Positions 55,905-64,000 of a stretch of DNA of 64,000 nucleotides are shown piece after piece. The notes beneath the pieces were generated by a model that saw only the letters and a program-made list of their open reading frames with translations, ran no database searches and was not told the origin of the DNA. Source of the stretch: Comamonas odontotermitis (GTDB lineage Bacteria; Pseudomonadota; Gammaproteobacteria; Burkholderiales; Burkholderiaceae_C); the NCBI RefSeq assembly GCF_014207855.1, contig NZ_JACHKZ010000024.1, positions 1 to 64,000 of the forward strand. The letters run 5' to 3'. The position numbers and the translations under genes are program-made. Position 1 is the first letter of the stretch. Each line of letters begins with the position of its first letter.

Positions 55905-57023
55905 TCAGCTGCTTTGCCGCTGCACAAGGGTATAGCCCAGGTCCAGCCGGGGCTGGGGTACGGTCTGCCCGCGTATCAGTTGCAGCAGCATGATAGCGGC
56001 TTGCTCGCCCACGGCGCTGCGGGGCGTGCGGATGGTGGTGAGCGGCGGCACCATCTGGTCGCTGCCGGGCAGGTCGTTGAAGCCCGCAATGGCAATCTGC
56101 CCGGGCACCTGCAGCCCCAGCCGAGTGGCGGCGAGCAAGGCGCCCTGGGCAATGTCGTCGTTGCAGAAAAAGATGCCATCCACCGCAGGCTGGGTGCGAA
56201 CCACCTGTTCAAAAAGCAGCGAGCCCAGGGCGAGGGAGGAGCGCTCGGGGTTCAGTATTTCCAGTTCCGGATCGTAAAGACCTGCCGCCTGCAGCGCCTG
56301 GCGGTAGCCTGCAAGGCGCTGCAGCACACGCGCGTCGAGCTGGGCGCCGCAGAACGCGATGCGGCGACAGCCCCTGTCCAGCAGATGCCGGGTGATGGCG
56401 GCGCCTGCATCGGTCTGCGAAAAGCCGACGCTGTAGACGGGAGCAGGTGCCGGAGCGGCCATGGTGGTGCCCGTAACAGTTGCTGGGGCAAAGGCGTCGT
56501 GCAACTCCATCACATGCACGCGCGCAATGGCGCTGGCAGCCAGCAGCTGCGCAGCGCCCGGGCTGCGGTCAAAGCCTGTCAGCAGCAGGCCCGCGGGGCG
56601 CATGGGCAGGTAGGCGCGCAGCAGTTGTTCCTCTTCCGCGCTGTCGTAATGGGTCACGCCGATCAGCATGTGGTGGCCTGCGGCAAACAGCACCTTGTGC
56701 GCGGCTTCCAGCAGATCGACGAACAAGGTGTTCGACAGCAGCGGAATCAGCACCAGCACCTGCGTGCTCTTTTGCGACGCGAGGGCGCGCGCCGCCGGGT
56801 CAGGCACATAGCCCATGCGCTCGGCCACGGCGCGTACCTTGTCGACCAGCGCAGCATCCACACGCCGCTCGCCACGCAGGGCGCGCGAGACGGTAATCGG
56901 GCTCACGCCGGCTTCGGCGGCCACATCGCTCAAGGTGATACGGCCGCTGGCACGGGAGCGCCGGGTGTCTTTGTCGGTTGCAGATATGGGCGGGAGGGCC
57001 GCAGGGGCCGGCTTGGCGGGCAA
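55905..57023 (-). CDS. gntR: LacI-family gluconate-type repressor
   Basis: 372 residues. DNA-binding domain ITLSDVAAEAGVSPITVSRALRGERRV with hinge YVPDPAARALAS, then a periplasmic-binding-protein-like effector domain (LVLIPLLSNTLFVDLLEAA, GIFFCNDDIAQGALLAA, IAGFNDLPGSDQMVPPLTTI). Divergent from gntK, with one matching palindrome in front of each of the two genes, which points to autoregulation and repression of the gluconate genes. Confidence 0.92.
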   Translation of the reverse strand: MPAKPAPAALPPISATDKDTRRSRASGRITLSDVAAEAGVSPITVSRALRGERRVDAALVDKVRAVAERMGYVPDPAARALASQKSTQVLVLIPLLSNTLFVDLLEAAHKVLFAAGHHMLIGVTHYDSAEEEQLLRAYLPMRPAGLLLTGFDRSPGAAQLLAASAIARVHVMELHDAFAPATVTGTTMAAPAPAPVYSVGFSQTDAGAAITRHLLDRGCRRIAFCGAQLDARVLQRLAGYRQALQAAGLYDPELEILNPERSSLALGSLLFEQVVRTQPAVDGIFFCNDDIAQGALLAATRLGLQVPGQIAIAGFNDLPGSDQMVPPLTTIRTPRSAVGEQAAIMLLQLIRGQTVPQPRLDLGYTLVQRQSS

Positions 57024-57061
57024 GGGATTCTCCTAGGTCTGGCGCGTTGTTATGCGGCTAT

Positions 57062-57073
57062 GATAGCGCTATC
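57062..57073. promoter_or_regulatory. GntR operator candidate, gntR side
   Basis: GATAGCGCTATC is a perfect 12-bp palindrome 38 bases upstream of the gntR start. The same core occurs at 57187-57198 in front of gntK. LacI-family proteins bind such even palindromes with a central CG. Confidence 0.8.
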
Positions 57074-57184
57074 CCAGTCTTTTCGATATGGGGTTTGCAG
57101 TGGCTTGGTGTGAATTTTCGTGTACTTGCTGAAGTGCCGTTTTTCAAAAAGATATCAAGGCATTGCATTATTTTTTGACTGTAT

Positions 57185-57200
57185 TGGATAGCGCTATCCA
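57185..57200. promoter_or_regulatory. GntR operator candidate, gntK side
   Basis: TGGATAGCGCTATCCA is a perfect 16-bp palindrome that ends one base before the gntK ATG at 57202, so bound repressor would block the ribosome-site region or early transcription. Centre-to-centre distance to the other site is 125 bases, compatible with looping. Confidence 0.85.
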
Positions 57201-57201
57201 G

Positions 57202-57747
57202 ATGACCGAAAACACCATTTCTGCCCCCATCCACCCGCTTGCCCTGGTTGTCATGGGCGTGTCGGGCTGTGGCAAATCCAGTGCAGGGGAGGCCATTGCA
57301 CGGCAACTGGGCTGGCAATTGGTGGAAGGCGACACCTACCATGCCCCCGAGAGCGTTGCCAAGATGGCAGCAGGCATTGCGCTCACCGATGCCGACCGTG
57401 AAGGCTGGCTGGCGCGCCTGGCAGCTCTGCTGGCCGCTGCCGATGCGCAGCACGGCGTGGTGCTGACCTGCTCGGCGCTCAAGCGCAAGTACCGTGATCA
57501 GCTGCGTGCCGCCCAGCCTCGCCTGGGCTTTGTGTTTCTGGATCTGAATTACGAAACGGCCCTGGCTCGCGTGCAGACGCGGGGCGGGCATTTTTTCTCG
57601 CCGCAGTTGGTGGCCAACCAGTTCGCCACCTTGCAGGACCCGCGTGCCGAGCCCGATGTCCTGACCTTGCAGGCGACCGAGCCGTTGGCAGAGATCGCCC
57701 TGGCCACCCAGCAATGGGTCAACGCCATGCCGCTGGCCCGGCAGTGA
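57202..57747 (+). CDS. gntK: Gluconokinase
   Basis: 181 residues. P-loop VVMGVSGCGKSSAGEAIA, then EGDTYHAPESVAKMAAGIALTDADR and TCSALKRKYRDQLR, the GntK pattern. Phosphorylates gluconate to 6-phosphogluconate, which feeds Edd encoded downstream. The operator overlaps its leader, so no clear ribosome site is visible; the ATG at 57202 is fixed by family length. Confidence 0.94.
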   Translation: MTENTISAPIHPLALVVMGVSGCGKSSAGEAIARQLGWQLVEGDTYHAPESVAKMAAGIALTDADREGWLARLAALLAAADAQHGVVLTCSALKRKYRDQLRAAQPRLGFVFLDLNYETALARVQTRGGHFFSPQLVANQFATLQDPRAEPDVLTLQATEPLAEIALATQQWVNAMPLARQ

Positions 57748-57790
57748 AAGCAGTGAATCCACCCCAAGAATCAATCACAGGAGACTGACG

Positions 57791-58297
57791 ATGACAACCC
57801 CGGAGCAGGAAGCGAAAAAGCCCAAGCCGCGCATTCAGCGGATGGCAGAAGCCCTGATGGTGCTGGCGTTGGCGGGCATGGTGATCGCCGTGTTCGTCAA
57901 CGTCGTTCTGCGCTATCTCTTTCATACCAGCATCGTGTCGTACGAGGAAATCTCGCGCCTGCTGTTTGTATGGCTGGTGGCCATTGGCGCCATCGTGGCG
58001 GCGTTTGAAGGCGCACACCTGGGCTTCGATCTGCTGACTTCGCGCGTCGGCCCCGGCGCGCGCAAGGCCTTGTTCTGGGTGTCGCAGTTTCTCATCGCCG
58101 CTTGCATGCTGCTGCTGCTGTGGGGATCGTGGGAGCAGGTGGTGGCAGGCTGGAGCAGCTACAGCACCGTGCTGGGCTACCCGCTCGCCCTGGGCGCGGC
58201 GGCGACCCTGGTGCTGTCGGTAGGCATGCTGGTGGTCGTGGTGCGCGATGCGCTGCGCGGCGGCCCCACGCAATCGGCTGACGCCGTGGTGGAATAA
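57791..58297 (+). CDS. TRAP transporter small permease (DctQ family)
   Basis: 168 residues with four membrane helices; VNVVLRYLFHTSIVSYEEISRLLFVWLVAIGA is the DctQ signature. 43 bases after gntK, with GGAG before the ATG. Works with DctM and DctP below. In this operon the likely cargo is gluconate or a related sugar acid. Confidence 0.92.
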   Translation: MTTPEQEAKKPKPRIQRMAEALMVLALAGMVIAVFVNVVLRYLFHTSIVSYEEISRLLFVWLVAIGAIVAAFEGAHLGFDLLTSRVGPGARKALFWVSQFLIAACMLLLLWGSWEQVVAGWSSYSTVLGYPLALGAAATLVLSVGMLVVVVRDALRGGPTQSADAVVE

Positions 58298-58308
58298 GGA
58301 GCGCAGCC

Positions 58309-59589
58309 ATGGTCGTGACCTTGATTTTTCTCACGGTGCTGATTGGCGGCATGGTGATCGGCATGCCGATTGCGCACGCCCTGGTGCTGACCGGTGTGGC
58401 ACTGATGTGGCACCTGGATTTCTTCGATACCCAGCTGCTGGCGCAGAACCTGCAGGCCGGTTTCGACAATTTTCCCCTGCTGGCCGTGCCGTTCTTCATT
58501 CTGGCGGGTGAATTGATGAATGCGGGCGGTCTGTCGCGCCGCATCATCGCGCTGGCGCAGGCCTTTGTGGGCCATATCCGTGGCGGGCTGGGCTACGTGG
58601 CCATTGGCGCGGCCGTGCTGCTGGCGTCGATGAGCGGCTCGGCCATTGCCGATACTGCGGCGCTCGCCACCATTTTGCTGCCGATGATGCGCGACCAGAA
58701 GTACCCCGACAGCTACAGCTCGGGCCTGCTGGCCTCGGGCGGCATCATTGCGCCCATCATTCCGCCTTCCATGCCTTTCGTGATCTATGGGGTGACCACG
58801 AACACCTCGATCAGCAAGCTGTTTCTCTCGGGCGTGGTGCCGGGGCTCATCATGGGTGTATTCCTGATCGGCGCGTGGTGGAAGATCGCTGCCAAGTACG
58901 ACCTGCGCTCCGGCGAGCGGGTGGCTTGGGGCGCGCGTATGAAGGCGTTGGCCAAGAGCTTCTGGGCCATGATGATGCCCGTCATCATTCTGGGCGGGCT
59001 CAAGGGCGGCGTTTTCACCCCGACCGAAGCGGCCGTGGTGGCTGCCGTGTACGCGCTGTTCGTCTCGATGGTGGTGTACCGCGAGATGAGCTGGAGCAAG
59101 CTGTACGAGGTGTTTCTGGCCGCAGCCAAGACGACGGCGGTGGTGATGTTCCTGTGCGGCGCAGCCACTGTCACCGCCTACATGATCACGCTGGCCGATC
59201 TGCCCAATATGCTGGCCGACAGCTTCTCGGGCCTGCTGGGGCAGCCGATGCTGTTCATGGCGGTGATGATGATTTTCCTGCTGGTGGTCGGTACCGCGAT
59301 GGATCTGACGCCAACGATTTTGATCTTCGGCCCTGTGTGCGCGCCGCTGGCGGCCAAGGCCGGTATCGATCCGGTGTACTTCGGCTTCATGTTCATCTAC
59401 GTGGGCTGCATCGGCCTCATCACGCCGCCCGTGGGTACCGTGCAGAACGTGGTGGCGGGCGTGGGCAGGTTGCGCATGGAGGTGGTCATCAAGGGCACGA
59501 CGCCGTTCCTGGTGGCCTATGTGTTCCTGGCAGCGCTTCTGGTGGTGTTTCCACAGATCGTGACCGTGCCGCTCAAGTGGATGCATTGA
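58309..59589 (+). CDS. TRAP transporter large permease (DctM family)
   Basis: 426 residues, about twelve membrane helices. PLLAVPFFILAGELMNAGGLSRR, SGSAIADTAALATILLPMM, GGIIAPIIPPSMPFVIYG and YVGCIGLITPPVGTVQNV are the conserved DctM loops. Eleven bases after DctQ. Na+-coupled import channel. Confidence 0.94.
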   Translation: MVVTLIFLTVLIGGMVIGMPIAHALVLTGVALMWHLDFFDTQLLAQNLQAGFDNFPLLAVPFFILAGELMNAGGLSRRIIALAQAFVGHIRGGLGYVAIGAAVLLASMSGSAIADTAALATILLPMMRDQKYPDSYSSGLLASGGIIAPIIPPSMPFVIYGVTTNTSISKLFLSGVVPGLIMGVFLIGAWWKIAAKYDLRSGERVAWGARMKALAKSFWAMMMPVIILGGLKGGVFTPTEAAVVAAVYALFVSMVVYREMSWSKLYEVFLAAAKTTAVVMFLCGAATVTAYMITLADLPNMLADSFSGLLGQPMLFMAVMMIFLLVVGTAMDLTPTILIFGPVCAPLAAKAGIDPVYFGFMFIYVGCIGLITPPVGTVQNVVAGVGRLRMEVVIKGTTPFLVAYVFLAALLVVFPQIVTVPLKWMH

Positions 59590-59709
59590 GTACTACTTGA
59601 TTACTATGTATTTGATAGCTGTTTGCGCTTTATCACAGAGCGTTGCAGCCGGTTTTATTTCAATCTTGGTTCAAACCCGGGCCATGCGCCCAACAAGAAG
59701 GAGACAGGT

Positions 59710-60738
59710 ATGCGTATCAAATTTTCCAAGCTGACCATGGTGGGCGCGCTCGCGGGCCTGATGGCTGCGGGCGTGGCGACGCAGGCGCTCGCCCAGGATT
59801 TCAAGCCCCGCATCGTGCGTTTCGGCTATGGCCTGGTGGAGGATTCCAACCAGGGGCGGGCGGCGCGCTTTTTTGCGCAAGAGGTCGAGAAGGCATCGGG
59901 CGGCAAGATGAAGGTGCGCGCCATCGGCAATGCATCGCTCGGCTCGGACACGCAGATGCAGCAGGCGCTGATTGGCGGCGCGCAGGAGATGATGGTGGGC
60001 TCGACCGCCACCTTGGTCGGCCTGGCGCCCGAGATGGCGGTGTGGGACACGCCGTTCCTCTTCAGCAACGTGAAGGAAGCGGACGCCGTGCTGGACGGCC
60101 CGGTGGGTGAAAAGATCAAGGCGACACTGGAGCCCAAGGGCATGGTCGGCCTCGTGTACTGGGAAAATGGCTTTCGCAACCTGACCAACAACAAGCGGCC
60201 GATCGCCAAGCTCGAAGACCTGCAAGATGTGAAGCTGCGCGTGATGCAGAACAACGTGTTCCTCGACAGCTTCAAGGCCCTGGGCGCCAACGCTGTGCCG
60301 CTGCCGTTCTCCGAGCTCTTCACCGCGCTGGAAACCAAGGCGGTGGACGGACAGGAGAATCCGTACAACACCGTGCTGTCGAGCAAGTTCTACGAAGTGC
60401 AGAAGTACCTGACCGTCTCCAACCACGTCTACAGCCCCTGGATCGTGACGGTCAGCAAGAAATGGTGGGACGGCCTGAGCGCCGCCGAGAAGAAAGTGCT
60501 GCAGGACGCCGCCATCAAGAGCCGTGATTTCGAGCGCAAGGACACCCGCGAAGAAGCCGCCAAAGCCCTGGCCGACATCAAGACCAAGGGCATGCAGGTG
60601 AACGAGCTGCCCGCTGCCGAGGCCAACCGCATGCGAGATAAATTGACGTCAGTCAACGCAGGCATTGCCAAGACCGTGGGGCAGGGCACCTGGGATGCCG
60701 TGCAAGGCGCCGTCAAGCAGGCGCGCGATGCAAAATAA
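59710..60738 (+). CDS. TRAP transporter periplasmic binding protein (DctP family)
   Basis: 342 residues. A signal peptide (about 1-27, ending TQALA) precedes RFGYGLVEDSNQGRAARFFAQEVEKAS; the carboxylate-binding Arg region is KLRVMQNNVFLDSFKALGANAVPLPFSELFTALETKAVDGQEN. AAGGAGA lies 7 bases before the ATG at 59710. The 120 bases upstream hold a dispersed-repeat copy (59614-59628). Confidence 0.93.
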   Translation: MRIKFSKLTMVGALAGLMAAGVATQALAQDFKPRIVRFGYGLVEDSNQGRAARFFAQEVEKASGGKMKVRAIGNASLGSDTQMQQALIGGAQEMMVGSTATLVGLAPEMAVWDTPFLFSNVKEADAVLDGPVGEKIKATLEPKGMVGLVYWENGFRNLTNNKRPIAKLEDLQDVKLRVMQNNVFLDSFKALGANAVPLPFSELFTALETKAVDGQENPYNTVLSSKFYEVQKYLTVSNHVYSPWIVTVSKKWWDGLSAAEKKVLQDAAIKSRDFERKDTREEAAKALADIKTKGMQVNELPAAEANRMRDKLTSVNAGIAKTVGQGTWDAVQGAVKQARDAK

Positions 60739-60920
60739 ATAGCAAAAATATGCGCCTGCGCACCATGTGTAAGGCGCGTATGCTATAAAAATAAATTGAA
60801 CCAAGCGCAGCGCAGACTGCGCCTTGAACGCGGAGGGTGTGCTGGTGGTCTGCGCGTAAAGCAGGGGCCGCCCAGAGCCCATGAGGAGACCGCAGACACG
60901 CCCATACAAAGGAAATCCCC

Positions 60921-62771
60921 ATGACGCAACTCCACCCGATTCTCCAAGAGGTCACCGACCGCATCCGCCGCAAGAGCGTAGCCACGCGCGGCGATTATCT
61001 GGCCCAGGTGGATGCGATGGCACAGCGCCCGCCGCAGATGCGTTCCATGGGCTGCGCCAACGTGGCGCACGCAGTGGCAGGCCTGCCGGGCAAGGACAAG
61101 ATCCGCATTGTCGAGGAAAAGGGGCCCAATGTCGGCATCGTCACCGCATACAACGATGTGCTGTCGGCCCACGCGCCTTTTGCCCGCTATCCCGATATCC
61201 TGAAAGACGAAGCGCGCCGCCATGGCGCCACCGCCCAAGTCGCTGGCGGCGTGCCAGCCATGTGCGACGGCGTGACGCAAGGCATGCCGGGGATGGAGCT
61301 GTCTCTCTTCAGCCGCGACGCCATCGCCATGGGCACCGCCGTGGCGCTGACGCACGACACCTTTGATGCCGCGCTGATGCTGGGCGTGTGCGACAAGATC
61401 GTACCCGGCCTGCTCATCGGCGCGCTGCACTTTGGGCACCTGCCAATGGTGTTCGTGCCTGCGGGGCCGATGAAATCGGGCCTGTCCAATGGCGACAAGG
61501 CCAAGGTGCGCGAGCTGGCGGCCCAGGGCCTAGTGGGCCGTGAAAAATTGCTGGAGGCCGAAATGGCCGCCTACCACGACGCAGGCACCTGCACCTTCTA
61601 CGGCACTGCCAACAGCAACCAGATGCTGCTCGAAGCCATGGGCCTGCATGTGCCCGGCACCGCCTTCATCAACCCGGAGGACGGCGAACGTGAGTTGCTG
61701 ACGCGCGAGGCCATGCGCACCGTGCTGGGCATCACCCACGGCAAGCGTTTTGCGCCCATTGGCCGTGTGGTGGATGAGCGCTGCATCGTCAACGCCATGG
61801 TGGCGCTTTTGGCAACAGGCGGCTCCACCAACCACCTCATCCACTGGGTGGCGGTGGCGCGTGCGGCGGGCATCGTCATCGACTGGAACGACTTTGAGCA
61901 GCTGTCGTCGGTGGTGCCGCTGCTGGCGCGCGTGTACCCCAATGGCGCAGCCGATGTGAACCAGTTCCAGGCCGCAGGCGGCCCGGGCTATGTGATCGGC
62001 CAGCTGCTGGCAGCCGGCCTGATGCACGGCGATGTGCTGACTGTGCGCGACGAGGGGCTGGCCGCCTTCGCCCGCATTCCGCATGTGGAAGCGGGCCAAC
62101 TGGTATGGAAAGAGGCAGGCGCGTCAGGCGATACCGATGTGCTGCGCCCGGCCGATGCTCCATTCAGCCCGACGGGTGGTCTCAAGCTGCTGACCGGCAA
62201 CCTGGGCCGCAGTGTGATCAAGGTGAGCGCCGTGCCGCAGGACCGCCATGTGCTGCGTGCGCCGGCCAAGGTATTCGATTCGCAGGATGCCTTGCAGGCC
62301 GCCTTCAAATCGGGAGAGCTGGAGCGCATCTGCCAGGGTAACGGCCACAATGGCGTGGTGTGCGTGGTGCGCTGGCAAGGCCCGCAGGCCAATGGCATGC
62401 CCGAGCTGCACAAGCTCACGCCGCCGCTGGCCGTGTTGCAGGGCAAGGGCTACATGGTGGCGCTGGTGACGGACGGGCGCATGAGCGGCGCGTCCGGCAA
62501 GGTGCCTGCGGCGATTCATGTATCGCCCGAGGCGCTGGCCGGTGGGCCGCTGGCCAAGATTCAGGATGGCGATATGGTGCTGCTGAATGCTGAAACCGGT
62601 ATCATGCAGGCCGAAGTGGCGGCAGACGTGTGGAATGCCCGCGAGAACGCCACGATATCGGCCGAGCAATTGCGTGCCAATGGGCGCGGGCTGGGCCGTG
62701 AACTGTTTGCCGGATTCCGGCGCAACGCGACGAGCGCAGAAGAAGGGGCTTGCACATGGCTGAGCAACTGA
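60921..62771 (+). CDS. edd: Phosphogluconate dehydratase
   Basis: 616 residues. IlvD/Edd family: [40 protein letters not shown] and [13 protein letters not shown], with the Fe-S ligand Cys residues in [15 protein letters not shown] and the first third; the C-terminal [15 protein letters not shown] is also typical. Makes 2-keto-3-deoxy-6-phosphogluconate in the Entner-Doudoroff pathway. Overlaps eda by 16 bases. AAAGGAAA lies before the ATG. Confidence 0.95.
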   Translation: MTQLHPILQEVTDRIRRKSVATRGDYLAQVDAMAQRPPQMRSMGCANVAHAVAGLPGKDKIRIVEEKGPNVGIVTAYNDVLSAHAPFARYPDILKDEARRHGATAQVAGGVPAMCDGVTQGMPGMELSLFSRDAIAMGTAVALTHDTFDAALMLGVCDKIVPGLLIGALHFGHLPMVFVPAGPMKSGLSNGDKAKVRELAAQGLVGREKLLEAEMAAYHDAGTCTFYGTANSNQMLLEAMGLHVPGTAFINPEDGERELLTREAMRTVLGITHGKRFAPIGRVVDERCIVNAMVALLATGGSTNHLIHWVAVARAAGIVIDWNDFEQLSSVVPLLARVYPNGAADVNQFQAAGGPGYVIGQLLAAGLMHGDVLTVRDEGLAAFARIPHVEAGQLVWKEAGASGDTDVLRPADAPFSPTGGLKLLTGNLGRSVIKVSAVPQDRHVLRAPAKVFDSQDALQAAFKSGELERICQGNGHNGVVCVVRWQGPQANGMPELHKLTPPLAVLQGKGYMVALVTDGRMSGASGKVPAAIHVSPEALAGGPLAKIQDGDMVLLNAETGIMQAEVAADVWNARENATISAEQLRANGRGLGRELFAGFRRNATSAEEGACTWLSN

Positions 62772-63400
62772 CAGCTTTATCGATCATGCAGAACGCACCG
62801 GTCATTCCGGTGATCGTGCTGCACGATGTGGACCATGCCGTATCGATGGCCAAGGCCCTGGTGGGCGGCGGCATCCGCGTGCTGGAGGTGACCTTGCGCA
62901 CGCCGCAGGGCCTACCCAGCATCGAGGCCATTGCCAAGGCGGTGCCAGAAGCCATCGTAGGGGCTGGCACCGTGCGCAGCAGTGCGGATGCCAAGGCTGC
63001 CGCCGCAGCAGGCGCGCGCTTTGCCGTGAGTCCCGGTTACACCCACGCTGTGGGCCAGGCCTGCCGCGACCTGCATCTGCCGCTGCTGCCCGGCGTGGCC
63101 ACCAGCAGCGAAATCATGCAGGCGCAGGAAGATGGCTTCAACGAGCTGAAATTTTTCCCTGCCATGCAGGCCGGTGGCATCAACATGCTCAAGGCCTGGC
63201 AAGGCCCGTTCGGCGAGGTGCGCTTTTGCCCCACCGGAGGCATCACGCAGGCCAATGCGGCCGAGTTTCTCGCGCTGAAGAACGTGGTGTGCGTGGGCGG
63301 CTCCTGGCTGGTGCCGACCGACACGCTGGAGCGCGGTGACTGGGAGCGCATCACGCTTCTGGCGCGCGAGGCCGCAGCACTACCGCGCAAAGCTTCATAA
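62756..63400 (+). CDS. eda: KDPG aldolase
   Basis: 214 residues. VLEVTLRTP contains the base Glu, GAGTV the phosphate loop, and [11 protein letters not shown] the Schiff-base Lys; [12 protein letters not shown] closes the site. Splits KDPG into pyruvate and glyceraldehyde-3-phosphate. The ATG at 62756 lies within the last codons of edd, implying coupled translation. Confidence 0.95.
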   Translation: MAEQLTALSIMQNAPVIPVIVLHDVDHAVSMAKALVGGGIRVLEVTLRTPQGLPSIEAIAKAVPEAIVGAGTVRSSADAKAAAAAGARFAVSPGYTHAVGQACRDLHLPLLPGVATSSEIMQAQEDGFNELKFFPAMQAGGINMLKAWQGPFGEVRFCPTGGITQANAAEFLALKNVVCVGGSWLVPTDTLERGDWERITLLAREAAALPRKAS

Positions 63401-63473
63401 GACCAGATCAGGTGCTGGCGCCTGCCCATAAAGCGCAGATAGCTCCTGATTTCACAGTAAATTGATCGTTGAT

Positions 63474-63507
63474 ACCCGCTGGTCCGTCCTGGAGCAGCGG
63501 GTTTTTT
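63474..63507 (+). terminator. Rho-independent terminator of the gluconate/Entner-Doudoroff operon
   Basis: Stem ACCCGCTG / CAGCGGGT with a 13-base loop, followed by a T run, 74 bases after the eda stop. Confidence 0.9.
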
Positions 63508-63667
63508 GCGTGGAGGCCGTTTGCATCTGGGTAAAGTTTTATTAAATCAAAGTACTGCTGTGCAATATGTTATTCCTATCAATTTATCCTGCGAGGCCTT
63601 GGCGTGCCGCAAGGCGCGCAAAGCCCTGATGCTTATGTAATACAAAGAATACTCTGCCTGTTCTGCC

Positions 63668-64000
63668 ATGCCCACCCGTAAAGCCTCATCGCTGACGATC
63701 TCCTTGATTCTGCCTTTCGTGATGCTGATTGCCTTGCTGACGGGCGTGCTGGGCGTGCTGTGGTACTGGACGGGCAGCAAAACCGTCTCGACCCTGTCGC
63801 AGCAGTTGATGGTGGAGATGGCCGAGCGCATCAGCCAGGCGGTGGATCGGCACATCTTCAGCTCGCGCTCCATCATCGAGGCGTCGTTTCCCGATGGCAT
63901 GTATGCGCCTGGCAAGCTGCAAGACGATATGCCCGCATTGCGCACGCGGCTGTGGGCCGCCACCTCGCTGACTGGCAACGAGGGCGACTATGTGTACTAC
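63668..64000 (+). CDS. Membrane sensor protein, N-terminus only (runs off the window)
   Basis: The first 111 residues of an open frame that continues past the end of the sequence. A membrane helix at about 10-34 (ISLILPFVMLIALLTGVLGVL) is followed by an extracytoplasmic helix (VSTLSQQLMVEMAERISQAVDRHIFSSRSIIEASF) of the kind that opens Cache-type sensor domains. The output domain (cyclase, GGDEF or chemotaxis) lies outside. TCTGCC rather than a purine-rich site precedes the ATG. Confidence 0.75.
   Translation, partial: MPTRKASSLTISLILPFVMLIALLTGVLGVLWYWTGSKTVSTLSQQLMVEMAERISQAVDRHIFSSRSIIEASFPDGMYAPGKLQDDMPALRTRLWAATSLTGNEGDYVYY

Overview
The window is a GC-rich bacterial chromosome segment. 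Protein types and gene neighbourhoods (TctDE-like two-component pair, mobA/moaA, BMP-type importer with codA, propionyl-CoA cluster, TRAP importer with Entner-Doudoroff genes) suggest Burkholderiales, most likely Comamonadaceae (Comamonas/Delftia/Acidovorax-like). No rRNA or tRNA was seen, so this placement is inference from gene content and style. About 60 protein genes fill most of the sequence, and almost all are ordinary core or accessory metabolism.

Layout. 1-5.9 kb: an RHS remnant runs into the 3' end of a two-component pair, which is divergent from a NitT/TauT-type ABC importer. 6-13 kb: 2H phosphoesterase, FAD oxidoreductase, LysR/pirin/DoxX, trhO and a SulP permease. 13-14.3 kb: two full copies, in opposite orientation, of a MITE-like element with about 23-bp terminal inverted repeats, bracketing a BON-domain gene. 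14.4-26.8 kb: S66 carboxypeptidase with a His-rich N-terminus, cyclase-FHA protein, thioredoxin, mobA, ppk2, moaA, DUF2889, aldehyde dehydrogenase, ppa, FAD oxidoreductase and a YqjD/YqjE/YqjK-like trio. 27.2-33.6 kb: a BMP-family importer operon ending in codA. 33.6-37.1 kb: an apparent island with chrA, a DMT transporter with a His-rich tail, a 75-codon gene and small-RNA/terminator signals, flanked by diverged, inverted ends of the same MITE-like family. These ends supply the stop codons of codA on one side and acfC on the other. 37.1-43.9 kb: acfC, an ECF sigma/anti-sigma operon, small membrane proteins, MgtC, a BaiN-like flavoprotein and an acetyltransferase. 43.2-53.7 kb: a GntR regulator divergent from a propionyl-CoA to succinyl-CoA cluster (mcm, meaB, pccB, pccA) with four passenger genes and a 42-codon relic copy of the pccA start. 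53.7-55.9 kb: a YdcF protein and a two-gene chromate transporter. 55.9-63.5 kb: a gluconate/Entner-Doudoroff unit (gntR, gntK, TRAP dctQMP, edd, eda) with two matching palindromic operators. The window ends inside a membrane sensor gene.

How the genes work together. pccA+pccB carboxylate propionyl-CoA, mcm isomerises methylmalonyl-CoA to succinyl-CoA and meaB protects the mutase. No epimerase is encoded here. In the gluconate unit TRAP uptake, GntK phosphorylation, Edd dehydration and Eda cleavage would take a sugar acid to pyruvate and glyceraldehyde-3-phosphate. The BMP importer plus CodA fits uptake and deamination of a pyrimidine base. The most unusual material is the MITE-like family and the island it seems to delimit.
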